DNA from: Anisakis pegreffii
Taxonomy: Eukaryota > Nematoda > Chromadorea > Rhabditida > Anisakidae
Assembly: GCA_035041965.1 (NCBI GenBank)
Contig: JAPYMA010001377.1
Coordinates: forward strand, 1 to 64,000
Direction of reading: 5' to 3'
Length of the DNA: 64,000 bases
Part shown: piece by piece, positions 40,307-53,129 of the stretch
Layout of the letters: the number at the start of each line of letters is the position of its first letter
How positions within the stretch are numbered: position 1 is the stretch's first letter
Notes under the pieces: model-generated
What the model saw: the letters and a program-made list of their open reading frames with translations, nothing else
Databases searched by the model: none
What the model was told of the DNA's origin: nothing
Position numbers and translations under genes: made by a program

Positions 40307-41127
40307 CTTACCGGTGTTGCGTCTTGAACTGAAATTTTGGCTCGTCTAAAGTATTGCCCGAAAAATTTTCCGGCTTATGCGCCTAGAGCATTATGTAGCC
40401 AGCCATTGAAAGTATGATATCGAATCAAATTCACTTCCGGTCAGATGATTCAATGAGCAGCCGGCAACGAACCCTTCACTCTTTCGAGAAATTGACTTTG
40501 ACTTTTGTGTAGTCAAACTTCCACCACCTGTAGCGTTCTTCGAATCCGACGAATTCGTTTTCTTGTCCGTTCTATAAGCAGCAACAATCCAGAACAGTCC
40601 CTCCGAATTCTTCTTTGTTCTCACTTTCAAAAATTTAGCTCAATCATCGCAGCTGAGCCGTTTGCTTGCAACCAATTACGAACATACTTCTCCTAACGAA
40701 TCGATGAAAATTCATCACCGTCCACAAATCGTAGACATATTACCACCATATTGTACAATACGAATGCATGACGCATTCATTGCGTTCACCATTCGTAAAC
40801 TATAAGTTCACGACGACGATGCGTCTTTATAGTGAAATCAATCCAACTAAAATTTGCTTCAGTGGGAATCTGAAGCAGTCAATCCGCTTTTGCCAGTCCA
40901 AAATCGGTTAAGCCGAATAAGCTTTCAAATCTACACATCGGAATTTCTCAATTGAACATCGATATCAACTGAACCATCACCACCACCCCATCACCATTGG
41001 TGGGTTCTTGCAGATACAACAGACATTTTGTCCATAAACAAGATGATGAACCCTTGATCCCCTTCTAACCCTCCCAAGACGAAAATGAACCAACTGATGT
41101 GACCAACTTCTTTGGGGCGTCAGCCAT
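40307..41127 (-). CDS. Candidate 5' exons of the BAR-domain gene
   Basis: An ATG at 41127 begins an exon-like frame (MADAPKKLVTSVGSF...) ending at a GTTAGA donor (41070). A second open stretch, 40623-40473, is Lys/Ser-rich and ends at a GTTCGT donor. The frame then continues in phase into the BAR exon if that exon begins at 40328 (just after AATTTCAG) rather than at ATG 40306. The three pieces (58, 151 and 178 nt) fit exactly. The total protein would be 317 aa with a basic, low-complexity N-terminal tail. The phase match partly reflects a free choice of donors, so this is a hypothesis. Confidence 0.38.
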
Positions 41128-42887
41128 CTCGCTTCCCCAAAATCGACCGCAGAACCAAACAAAATAAATAAACAATAAATGTCAAGTCAAATCAAGCCTA
41201 TTTATAATGTGCGGTGCATTATTCAATGAGCATGCTAATTCGATCGCAATTTAATGCAAAGTGTTGGTGTGCGTTTATGTAAATTGTAATCTGCAGTATT
41301 CATTATCATGCATTTATCAGTAACATACTATTATCAACAATATGGCTCCTAGTCTGAACACAATAAAAATTTAGAACCGAAATCCGCGCATTAGATTTCA
41401 TGCGTAGAATGTAAAAGATAAATGAAACATGGAAAATGACAAATTAAGGCAAAAGATAATGAACAAACGATTCGAGATAGCAATGATTAGAATAACAATA
41501 TCAATAGCAAAAATGATAATGATAACAATATTGCGAGTTCTATTAAAGCAAAACGAGGCGTACAAAATGTCGACAGCATATTGCGATCGGCGCTATAATA
41601 GCCGATCATGCATGCGATCAGGTAATCGAACAAGTTAAGGCAGTTATCCATTGGAATGACATAATTATGCCGTCCTATTCGATTCGAGTTCGAACAATGA
41701 ATCAATCGCACAATCATATTCTTATGTATGCCCTGATTATGCAACAGTGTTGAAAATGAAATTCATTGGTAACTTTTGGTAATACCGAAACGCAGTTTGT
41801 ACTTTGGATGAACCACTCAACGATAACAACAACAATAACAATGATGATGACAAGAGAGGTGAGAACAACAACATCGAACCAATAACACTCTTAATACTGA
41901 TCGAAAAAAAACTCCTCTCAATTTGACAAAATCAATGGCAACAATCATATCATTTGCGATACTACATACGATTTGATCATCATAAAGATAAAATAATACC
42001 AAGATGAAAACAATAAAAACTTTCAACAATTTTCAACGAGGTATTTCAATCGTCGTACACTTTCCAAACACCATCTCCTCTTCGAAATATAACATTCTCA
42101 TAGTTAACTCAATCAAACAAACGTTAGACCATCAAAATGAAACAGTGCAAAAACGATAAAACATTCAATACACTGACCAAAACCAATAACAATCTGCATG
42201 AAAACACACTAAAAAACACTCGAAATTCAAAAATAAAATTAAAAACTTCACAATAACGATAGAATAAAACGCAGATCAATAGCATATATTAAAGCACTCC
42301 CGTATGAATGACTATCAATTTCTACTGAAGCAATTCCAACGGCATTTCTCTTACTCACTATAAACTGTTTGCTCTCAATTTAATAGGAACAGAACTTTTT
42401 TTTTTGATACAAAAGTTATACAAATCATTGCTCGTTAATGGAATCAACTCGCAATCAGTCTTTCACGACAGAATTCAATATCGCTTTTGGTTGTTTTCAA
42501 AATATTCATTTTTGACTATAGCAATTCTCGAATAACATTTTAAGGGTTGGTTGCATCGTTCATTCTCTATTGAAAGTTTCTCTAACATTCCCAGAAAATT
42601 TCGTTGAAACTTTCATCCCAAAATAAACTTAAAACTATTTTTCACAATACCATTATGCGAAATATCAACAACACAATAAAAAATGTTCATATTGCACTTT
42701 CCGAGCAAAAACACTGGATGTTGAGTGTGCAAAATCAGTCAGTCCAGTGATGAGATAGGCAAATATTGAGACGGTTATTAAATTGCACATTAGTTAGTCC
42801 TCCTCATTAGATTAGTCAATGAAGGGTTCTGCATTGCACGGTTAGTAAGAAGAGTCAGTGTGAGGTTCTGCATTCACACATGGTTAT
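41128..42887. other. Intergenic, no gene seen
   Basis: AT-rich DNA with (A/T)-trinucleotide-like stretches (for example 41820-41850) and only chance frames. Confidence 0.6.
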
Positions 42888-45497
42888 TCATTCATCTTCG
42901 CTGTCTGAAATGGAATTGAAATTTTCCATCTAGCGAATAAATTTTCGTTTTAAAAAATTTTGAATGCGTTTTTTCGCTTTAATGCAGCTTCCCTCACACA
43001 ACATTATAACGAACCAATGTGATCCATCACAAGTGAAAAACTGACTCTATGCACTGAAAAGATTCTGCGAAAGAAACGAAAACGCTCACAAGATTCATTT
43101 AAATCTCGTCATCCGCGAAATTGACCAATACATAATTTCAAACTTTAAAATTCTCATTGTTCGAATTGCTACCAAATGGCGTTCACTGAAATATTTCAAA
43201 CCTACCACTGATAATAATTCTTTTCCGATTCACTCGTTTCTGCGGCGCCCTCGCTATAAGATCCTCCAGATTTGGCTCCAGATCCTCGTCGCTGCTCGAT
43301 TGCAATTCACTTTCACAGATCTCCTCACTGTCACCGCCATCAGTTTCATTCAGATCCTCATCTTCCATACTATTCTCTGCATCTGATCTCGTTTCATCGC
43401 TATCGTTATCTTCTTGCGCTTCATCATCCAGAAAACTGTTCCTCTGCAACTTAACGATATTTCCAAATGAACAAACATCAAGTTGAAACTTTCTCTGAGC
43501 TAATTGAGATAAATTTTTGTGATCATTACAATTAATCAGTATGAAGTGTCTGCAAATTGAAATTGATCAACAAATCAAAAACAACAGCAACAATAGCAAC
43601 TACTACGAGCAAATGAATTTCTCAGTTAAAACAATCGTATTCAAATAATTTTACCCAAGTTACCCTTCAGAAATCACACGTCTTTGGTGATTTCACAATT
43701 CAAGTGTATCTCACAATTCAACAAACCCGTAAGAAATCATTTCCACGAGCAATTCCATTCACGTCTTCATCCTCTTCAAGCAAATCGTCTTCCGTCTCTT
43801 CGCTACCATACACTACCAGATCGTCCTCTTCATCATTGTCATCAATTTCAGATTCTTCATCACTCGTATATACAATCGCTTCCTGTTCCAATGAATCGCT
43901 CACCTTCAAAAAACAAAAAAAAATCGCTCGCTTTCAAATTTCAACATCAAAATTAAAAACTCTTTGGCCAATTTCAACAAAAACCCAAATTTTTACAAGT
44001 GTATATCAAATTTTTGCAAAATTGATCATCATCACAACCACTACTAGTTCTACCAACTAGAGTTCAAATCTTAACGCACGCAATCATAACAAATCCCTCT
44101 CCGCACCAACTCAACTGCAACAACCCAGTCGATCAGTCACCTCACCTCCTCTTCATCCAGCATCCGTTCAGCTTCATCCAATTCATCCCAGTCCTGCTCA
44201 TAAACGATGTCCTCATCACTTTTCACCACAAATTCCTCCAAACTTCCCACTGAATCATCATCTCCATAACCATCCACATAATCCTCTTCGTTCCCTCCAC
44301 CACTATCATTCTCGTCATCCTCAGAATCATCCACCAATAAAAGTTCATCTAAACCAGCGATTAATCATATCAATCATTTCACTCGATTACTTCTTCAAAA
44401 CGCAACAACAAAAAGCTCTCTTGCTATTGGCTACATTTGAATGTTTGCAAAAAAATGCCATATGCAAATTCCGAATAGTTAAAAAACAACCAGACCAAAA
44501 ACTGTTCTTCAAAACAACGCGCGTGATATTGCATGTGCTCTGATTTTGAGTTCTATCGAACACAGAAAACTGCAAATAATTTTCATGAATATTGAACAAT
44601 CTCAAATGCAATTTACGCTATGCTCTTACGCTTCCAATATATTTACTCAATTCTTGATCAGATCATTACCGAATCTTTTCCGAACAGTCGCCAGTGTTTC
44701 AGGTGAGATCGAGTAGCTGCAAGCGTCTGGAACCTGAAACTATTTAACGAATCAAACAATCAAAAATAATAACCATATCAGCTGCTAGGAGAAAATGCAT
44801 TTTTCACACAAAACAGTCGTTTTTCAACTATTTTACCCGAATTTTTTTCAAGAATGCAATGAATTTCTTATACAATCACCACCGATAATTTTTAGTGGAT
44901 AAAAATTTCACATACTTCCAGCAAAACTCTTCTAAAGCACCAACAACTAATCATTTCATTACAATGCCAATGTCGTCGACTACCTCATCTTCTGTTCAAT
45001 AATATCAGTATGAACCATGTCACACCACCATCAACTTATTATTTATTAATTATTACTTGAACATCGAGTGGTTGTTTCGTCAATCGCAGTGAGCGATCGG
45101 CGGAATATTTATTTTATTAGAGTTATGATTATTTATTGAATTGGTATTTGACTGCGTTTAATTATGCAAAGTATTCACGGCGACTGATTATTTACTCGGT
45201 TGTGCTCACTTGGCCTGCTCGCCTAGCCAGCGGGGTGGAGTAGATTGAGGCTAACACAATGCAAACGGAAACAAGCGAGCATTGTGGCCAGCAACGTTAT
45301 GAACGTTTGATAGCCTGGCCAATCCAGGTAAATAAAGTGCTTAATCTTAAGTTGATCTTCCAGTTCGTCTAAAAACTGTACGTTCTCTCAGGTACATGCC
45401 ATTCATTCAAGTGCCTCAGCTATCAACAATCGACACCACTCGAAAAAGCACTCACCCTCCATGTCACACCACCAGCAACTTGGTCAGCCGTGGCCAT
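42888..45497 (-). CDS. Highly acidic protein of unknown function, 246 aa
   Basis: Six minus-strand exons join in phase: 45497-45456, 44733-44670, 44348-44146, 43903-43727, 43443-43206, 42904-42888. The only non-acidic parts are the N-terminus (MATADQVAGG, then SISPETLATVRKRF, a likely helix) and a basic patch near the end (PQKRVNRKR). Residues of roughly 36-225 are mostly Asp, Glu and Ser in many SDEE/SDED patterns, typical of CK2-phosphorylated, intrinsically disordered proteins. Well over a third of all residues are acidic. The tail reads KRIIISDSEDE, resembling the acidic phospho-tails of histone chaperones and nucleolar or replication factors. No catalytic or folded domain is visible, and a nuclear role is inference. 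Splice sites are good at every joint. The least certain is the exon 4 donor (GTTTGT; GTGAAT upstream is an alternative). Intron 1 contains a full copy of the dispersed repeat. Confidence 0.78.
45065..45332 (+). repeat. 260-bp dispersed repeat, copy 2 (acidic-protein intron 1)
   Basis: This is a full-length relative of 23113-23390, differing mainly by scattered substitutions. It has the same + orientation, hence antisense to the host gene. Confidence 0.85.
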
Positions 45498-46408
45498 TCG
45501 ATCGAAGAGACACAGCAAATGTGCTATTGAATCTTTGCTCTGAAATATGCTACCCACAAATGGACGAAAAAAATCTTTTGGTTGTTTTTCAAAACGCAAC
45601 GAAACTTAAGGTGAAAATAATTGATGACGTGCGATTTTTTTTGGATATTACATGATAATCTCGGTGAATATAAATATTTGTGGTGCGGCGGCTAACCCGA
45701 AAAGACAACGTGAACTAAATTGAAAGAAGAGAGTGAATTCAGAGAAGACACTTCATGAAGAGATCTTCGGAAATGAGTGTGCAACGCGATCAAGTGATGG
45801 GTGCAACATGCAACAATATTTTGCTCTTGTGAGCGACTGAAATAGCAAATTGAGTCGAATCATAAATTCCATCGGAAAATGCCAAATAGTCTATTGGAAA
45901 GAGAATTCGTTTCTCTACAAACCAGCAAATTTTCGGCAAAATTCTACATTTAGTTTTCGAAATAGTAACACTTGAAATGAATCCTCAATATGCAATATTT
46001 TAAAATTCGATTTCCTGGTTAGAAAATTTTGACAAAAGATTGAAAATGGAGAGGGCTCAGTTTCGACCCGATGCCATGAGCCAGGAGAGAGATCTGCTCG
46101 GCGTTTGGAAGAGAAAGAGAATAATGCAGATGCCCGCAAGCGACATCTTAACTAAATCCTTCGCAGAGAGCTCATAAATCATGTGCAGAATATCGCAGCA
46201 AGTGCGATAAGCCAACATAAATAAATCATACGAAATAAGAGAAGAGAACTCGTGAACAGATCCGTGCAATGGGTCGTCGGTCGACGGTGTATTGGGTCAA
46301 ATTGGACTTTGAGAATCAGCATCAACTCAAAAGGCGGCTCAGTTTGCAGAGAGGCGATTTTGCGACATCGGTTCAAAATCTTTTTGTTAAAGTTTTCGAC
46401 GTCGCTGT
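45498..46408. other. Spacer with GC-richer overlapping minus-strand frames
   Basis: Between 46376 and 45915 three overlapping minus-strand frames of 65-74 codons stay open in DNA that is less AT-rich than its surroundings. This could be an unrecognised exon, for example an alternative 3' end of the F-box gene, or a decayed gene. Nothing in the translations is recognisable. Confidence 0.35.
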
Positions 46409-49400
46409 TTAGAGAAACTTGAAAAAGAGTGAAAAGAGTGAAAATGATTGGTGAGGGCTCAGTTTCATCAATTTGTTCAATTGCTTTCTTGGATAAGAAA
46501 ATTCACATTTGGTGCGTAAAAAAACATGAAACTGATGATAAATGCAGCAAAATAAACGAATGCTATCATCAGATATTACTTCATCAAAATTACGTTTCAA
46601 ACGACGACCAATAAACGCATTCTCTCGATCGTAATAATTTCTCTGCACCAATTTCCACTCATTCACCACTTCGGTTGATTGCATTCGCCACACTTCAATT
46701 AAGCCTTTATATCCAATTTCTTCACAAAGTTTACGCAAAGCACAACAACGATCCAATTCGGCTGAAATAAAAAAATTCAAAATTTCAAACAAAAAAAGAA
46801 ATTTTTCGCAAAATTTCCAGACTCATGAAATCTTCTTTTGCAAGGTTCAAAATCATCGTTTCAAGTTTCATTCAGAGAAACTTACGATCCAATAAGAGAT
46901 CAGCGCATTGTTCATCGATACGAAACAATTTCAGATTGATCATTTTCGATGCGAACACGATGAGATTATTGATCAATTCAGTGCGATCTCGACACATCGG
47001 CGCTGACAGAACGCTTACGTAGGGCATCGTTTGCAATGAGCCAGCACACAGTTTCATCAGCAACAACTCAAAACACGGCAATCCAATCAGCTGAAGACAT
47101 GAAGAATAATCACAAAAATGTTCGTCTATTTTCTTCTCAGCTTCAATGGGATACCGAAAAGTTTCCAATTTTCAACCGTTTTGTTATCAAACTTGAAGGA
47201 AACACACTTCCCATACTCAGTCGACTCAAACTGCTCAAATTATTTCCAGTTTATAGTATGTAAACAAACAATAAGAGTAAGTCCACAATGGAACAGATTT
47301 CAGAAACACATTTCAAGACCAGAAATTCAGTCTCGTCAATTCAACTGAATCACTCGAAAATAAATACACAGAAGATCTAGGAGACGCTCTGAGCGGTACA
47401 TTTCTGAGTGCAAGTTCTTTCAAGGTACAAATTTCATCTCTATAAATTTTTCGATTTTATTTAGAACAAACTCTTTTGCACTTATAACTCAAATTTACAA
47501 TACTCCAAAAATCAAAACCGTATTTAAATTTGTATAATACCTGCAAGTTAACCGAATCCAAACACGGAAAACGGATAATATCTTCGAGCTTCTCGATTAC
47601 TTTCAAAAATTTTTTCACACATTCCACATTATCAGTTTTCGCCGTTAGACTTATCGATTCCACATTTTCGGGCAATATTTTCAATGAACTATTCATAATG
47701 TGCTGAAAAAAAGGGTGGAAAATTGTGAACGAAATCAATAAAATAAATTTGTTTACACACCAAAAGTCAATAGAAAATCTTCCATTCATTTTGATCAATT
47801 TCAATTCAAACCTTCCGATGTTACATCGTTGTTAAGTCAAAAACAACCTCTTTTTTGTTTCTCTTTCTGAAGCTTTACTTATAAATCTGACAAATTTAAT
47901 TTCAATCTCAAAATGTCTCCTAAATAAAGCACAAATATTGAACAATTCCGTCCATTTTCATTAGTGAACAAGGATGCGATTTCAAACAAAATTTAGTGTT
48001 TTGACAAATCAAACTATTCAAAATTCAACTCCAACATTTGAGTATTCTGCAAATTCTCTAAGACTGAAAACAAACAAACAAACCAATCGACACAAATGAA
48101 CTCATTAAATTCTAAATGAATGCGTTCGTACCCGAAGTCCGCTTGGATCCTCAATTTCTCTCAAGTACAATCGGAAATGTGTTAATGCGGTTTGTCGTGT
48201 GCGCAGAATGTTCCGACGCCAAGTGTACGGAATCGCAATGTGATGTTTAGATAGCGGTGTACAGGTGAGTGCAATTTCGAGATTCTTCAAACGTGGACAT
48301 ACTTCAAAGATCTGAATTTGTAAACAAAAAATCAATTCAATTTTCCATCACTGAGATACCTTCACAGCAGAATTTTTATCTATGTCAAATGTATAATACA
48401 GTTCAGATCGAGCAGCAAATTCATATGCAAGTCGATTTCTTTTCGTAACAAAATTCAGTGAGTGAAACTGAATTTATCGCCTGATCGTGAGCGATTTGGG
48501 AAGTCAAACGACGAACTGTGCAAACAGAATGGAAAGAGTGAAGTGGCGAGCATGTAATTTCGGTATGTAACATAAATTATTCAAATTTCGATATGTAACA
48601 TAAATTATTCAAATTTCGATAATTTCGATATGTAACATAAATCTTTAAGTTCACATAAATCAAATTATTCAAAAACAATTTTATCGCAAACAACTTACCG
48701 TCATCAAAAGTTGTGCGAAATCCGCAATAGCGAAAACACGATTCTGTGTTCGAATCGCGTCCATCATCAACTAAAAACAACAAAAATAAGCAATAATCAA
48801 AAACATCAGCAGGCACAGCATGCATTTGCACGTTACCATTAGACCGAAACGCACACTTTTTGAAGCATTACATAACCGACGACTATCGCATGAACAAATG
48901 AAAATTGCTACACATTTACATATTACAATCGAACTTTTCATTCAAATAACACTAATCAAGCAATATTCAACACAAAAACACTAAACAAAAATCAACTAAC
49001 TACGAAACAAATGAATGATTTTTCAAAAATACCTTCAAATCTTCGAGTTTAACTTTGTTTTTGTCAAATTTTTTCCAATGTCGAACACTAAAAAACATTC
49101 CCAAAATGTCATCAACAGTTGGCATCGTTCTAATCACGTCGCTGTACTCAACTGAACCAAACGACTCCTCACAATTTTCCTCGTTATCTCTCAACGAACC
49201 AATTATCAACTGCTTCAACTTCGAGTGACATTCACAAATTCGTCGCAATAACTGCAAAACGACAAACAATAAATGATACAAACTTAAAGTCACTTTCTTC
49301 AAAACCAATCTCAGTTCCATTTCAATTCTAATCTCGCATCTACACATAAAATTTCTCATATACTCCGCTATCATTGTCACAATTTAAAGTTTTACAGTAA

Positions 49401-52295
49401 TTCACTGCAGTATTTTATTCGCATTCATTTCCGTTCATCCATTAAAAATCCTGCTAAACAGCCACTCTTGCATTCTAAAAAAATCCAAGTTCGAAAGTTG
49501 CATTTTAATCGGTAAATAAAAGTTAGAAACAATAACAATATTGCAATCATCTTACTTTGAATGGTGCACATTCGATTGACAACGACAACAGCGATGGCAT
49601 CAACGAAATCAATGAACATTTCGCATTGTTATCAGTGTCACCTAGAGCCAATAACATCATTCCTTGAGAACTCTTTACTCAGATACACACACCGCCGCAT
49701 ACTCTCATCAAAACAACTGTAATCACCACAAATTCACAAACTTTCTCACAAATATATCCATACGACTACCGAAGATGGGCGATTCTAACTAAAAAAAGGC
49801 CGAAATGTTTCATCTCCGACAATCACTGTTCATTAGGTTTGTGTAAATCGCTCAGTAATAAATAATTAATAAAACAATTTTAGCAACTAATCACCTAAAC
49901 GATTCTATTCTGAATAAGCACACCGAACCGAAGCAGTCTAATAGAACCAATATCAGATTCAAAAAACAACAAACAAAACAAATGACTAAAAACTGAATTG
50001 TGAATGTACCAATTTGACGACAAAATAATTTGGAAACGTCGCAGTTTCGGAAATGATACAAAACGCAGTGTTTTTGGCCATAAGCTCTTATTATCATGTT
50101 CAATTCCATTGCTCAATTGAGCCACATCATTACTACTATCATCATCACTGTTGTACACATGCGTAATGTGCAATCCATGTGAGCAGTTCACGATTGGACA
50201 CGACGAGTTGATTTGTAATGAAACATCAATCAAATTCTCCAAATGACTTAAACTTTTGAATTCCCTCTGAAATTTACAAAATAAAAAATTCAATGCAATG
50301 AAGTTCTTCGCATATTTCTACGATAAGGATAAATTATCTCAAGCGGCCAAATGAAAAAAAACGCAATTTGCTAACCAATTGCGATCGATCCGCAATATGT
50401 ATATGAATTGAGGTGAGCTGTGCGCTGAACTGATTCGCCATTCGAACGAATTGATCGTTTCCGAACAGTTTCAACGAGACATTTTCCAAATGACACATCG
50501 ACGGTCTTCTCTCAAAAAAGTTTCGTAAAGTTTTCTGAAACATTCTTCTCGTCCGATGCCCAACAACACTCGATGAACAACTGCTCTGAAGTGTCTCCGG
50601 GAAGTTCGCTGAAATTTAAAGAGATGCAAAAATTATTTTCTCATCTTATTGGCCAGAAACGAAATCTGACAACGCAAATCAAATACAATCATTCAATTGA
50701 GCGCAAATGAAAAAACAAATTCAATCAATCAAAAAACAATAAAACTTACAAAATCCCAAAATATTGATCTCAGAACTCATCAAAAACTCCATTAACGAGC
50801 AAATTCTCTCGACCACTTCATTGGCTCTTTTCTCTTTTCCCCAATCAAAAACGCAACAACATTTATGGCCATTGATCTAAACATTCAATCATCAACTAAA
50901 CAAACATTCAATTCATTCGAATTCTAATAAAATTCAACAAATAACACGAAAACAATCGCACAGAAATGTGACCAACGAAACGAATACATTAAAAAATAAA
51001 TTTCTTAATACACATTTGAATGAATGAATGAATTATAAACCTTCTTCAATAATCCTCCACCACCAACAGACAAATGGCTCGAATTCAAAAATTTCTTTCT
51101 TTTGATTTTAAAATAAAATCAAAAGAACAAAGTAAAACTCTACGAACTAACTCCATCGCTAAGAAATGATTCCAAATTGATGAACTGTTTCGAAAAGCGC
51201 CTTCTGAATTCACTGGCAACACTTCGATGAGTTCTGCGCGATATGCTACCGAAACGTGCCAATGCTGTGATACAAGAATGCTGCACAGCGATTTCATTCA
51301 ATAGATCATCACTTAATATCACATCTGTAAATGCAATCCACATCTAGTCGAATCATCTCAACAACCAAAAATACATGGCAAAACCAATAATTCTCTTCAA
51401 AAATACCATAGAAATTTTTCCAAATACGTAAATACACGTAAAATCAACTGGCCTGTTCAATAACAGAATATAATCTGGAGAGAACAAAACTGAATGAAAA
51501 TAATAAATAGAACTAACGTTGTGCCTCCGATAAAATATCTGAATTTCGCCTGTGCGGTCGTTTCCTTTTCGAACTTTTTCCTCTCAACAATCGCTCATCA
51601 CTACTACTATCTTCTATATCTTTCATATGTGGCTCGCGGTAATCTTCAGTACGAATCGATGCGGATGTCTCTGCGTGATCATCCCCGCCTAATTTATCCT
51701 TCAATTCGATGATCTGTTACCACACAAAAGATTATCACTAAATAACCAGAGAAATTTAGTAACTCATTTAATTGCACCACAGAAAACGGGCGATATTTTG
51801 ACCACCAATTTTACTTATAGTAATAACGATAACATTACTAACATTAGGGAATAATACTTACAATAATATTGATATGTTTAAGTATTAAACAATATATCAC
51901 AGAATTGAATAAGATCAGTTAAAACGCAATATAGAGCTGACCTTTTCACACTTCACAACATCAACTGTACCGCTGACTCCATTCGAGGCATTGAATTCGT
52001 TCATTTCATCGACTGCTCCTTTAGAGGTTGTAGCGATGTTATTGGCCGTTTGATGAGAATACCGTTGACGTTTTGAGTGGCGTTTAGCTGAGGCTGAATT
52101 CGTTGGGCTGCACTGATTGTTCTGATGATTGGTGGTGACTGTGTTGTGATTTGTTGTTTGTTGAAGAATATTCAAATAGCTGCGCGATTTCAGTTTGATA
52201 CCACCGTCGTCGTCCGAATCACTCGCGTATTTCACCACCAACCTTGTGGCTCTTCCGTTAACCATACTTGACGACTGCTTCCCTCCAGTCGACAT
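46409..52295 (-). CDS. F-box / leucine-rich-repeat protein, about 879 aa
   Basis: Predicted substrate-recognition subunit of an SCF (SKP1-CUL1-F-box) ubiquitin ligase. Thirteen phase-compatible exons: 52295-51942, 51713-51518, 51324-51152, 50876-50750, 50608-50376, 50266-49987, 49641-49556, 49251-49033, 48770-48699, 48311-48132, 47702-47541, 47090-46886, 46761-46409. Residues 1-183 are disordered, with Ser/Asn/Gln and basic patches (KRHSKRQR, SSKRKRPHRR; possible nuclear signals). An F-box-like motif follows at about 187-225 (LSDDLLNEI...SRRTHRSV). The rest has degenerate LRR strands such as MCHLENVSLKLFG, FPKLRRFQI, MPSLLSLSIEC, CHSKLKQLIIGSL and CPRLKNLEIAL. Two joints are uncertain. The exon 6 donor could be 50010 (good GTACAT, breaks phase) rather than 49987. 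The 3' end could be a GTAATA donor near 46570 instead of the stop at 46409. An acceptor 16 nt before the ATG suggests trans-splicing. No named orthologue is claimed. Confidence 0.75.
48565..48645. repeat. Minisatellite, about 2.5-3 units of a 26-36 bp motif
   Basis: The motif TATGTAACATAAATTATTCA recurs at about 48564, 48590 and (diverged) 48626, inside an F-box-gene intron. Confidence 0.8.
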
Positions 52296-52922
52296 TGTTG
52301 TCTCTAACACTGATTACGAATCACAATTATGCTCAGGAACAGTATCTATAAGCAGCAGCCGTTCATGAGCACCGAAAATCTGTCTGTCAGTTACTAACTG
52401 AAAATGGATGGAATCACGAAAATTTTTGCCGAAAAATGTGGTAAACAAATGAAATGCTGCATGAACAATTTGAGCGACTAGCACAAGCGATTCATTATTG
52501 TACACAATCAACATTTCCAATATTGACTCTTTCAAATCGTTTCAATCCCTTTCACACTAGTTGAATAATACTCAACAATTCTCAATTCTATTAAATATCC
52601 CCTCATTTTATTATATTCAACTTTCAATATCTTCTCAAAACTCTCAAGCGTGATGCAACAATACAGCTAATAAATTTCTGTGACACCCATCACCACCACT
52701 GATCGATTTGCCTTAGAAATACTCGTCACTATTGGACACTAGAATACAAGTTATTGTACACAATACCTTACCGTACTGTCTTGTACACTTCAATAGAACT
52801 CTACACGACAAATTAAGATCTTTCATATCCTCTTAAGATGGAACGCGATATCCAATGATATCCGCGAATCAAATTCATTCACGAAACCTACAATCACTAT
52901 CTTATCGTTGGATTTTCAGCTA
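52296..52922. other. Spacer upstream of the F-box gene
   Basis: No gene is seen. It probably contains the F-box gene promoter, but no element can be identified. Confidence 0.5.
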
Positions 52923-53129
52923 ATGATTGAACTCCACCTTTCGGAAGGAGGCTCGAAAGATCCGTTGGATAATATCAAATATCAAATTTCCACTCCCAAG
53001 CATGTGCCACTAAGCACACGTTTGACTCTCGCCAACACCACAAACTCCATATCCGATAAAAATACGATAAACGAAACGATACGCCTTTCAGATAGATCAA
53101 AACGATCCAATGAAACTTTAACGGAATAA
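52923..53129 (+). CDS. Possible 68-aa protein behind a trans-splice-like acceptor
   Basis: An ATG lies only three bases after a clear GGATTTTCAG acceptor (ending 52919), the layout expected for a spliced-leader first exon. The frame runs 68 codons to TAA. It is polar with Ser/Thr/Asn-rich stretches (LSEGGSKDPLDN, LANTTNSISDKN) and has no membrane or signal segment. It is divergent from the F-box gene, about 630 bp away. Overlapping frames of similar length exist on the other strand, so chance is not excluded. No family is recognised. Confidence 0.3.
   Translation: MIELHLSEGGSKDPLDNIKYQISTPKHVPLSTRLTLANTTNSISDKNTINETIRLSDRSKRSNETLTE

Noticed and set aside
43684..44060. Ser/His-rich plus-strand frames of 90-118 codons
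   Set aside because: They are antisense shadows of the acidic exons (GAA/GAT codons read backwards as TTC/ATC).
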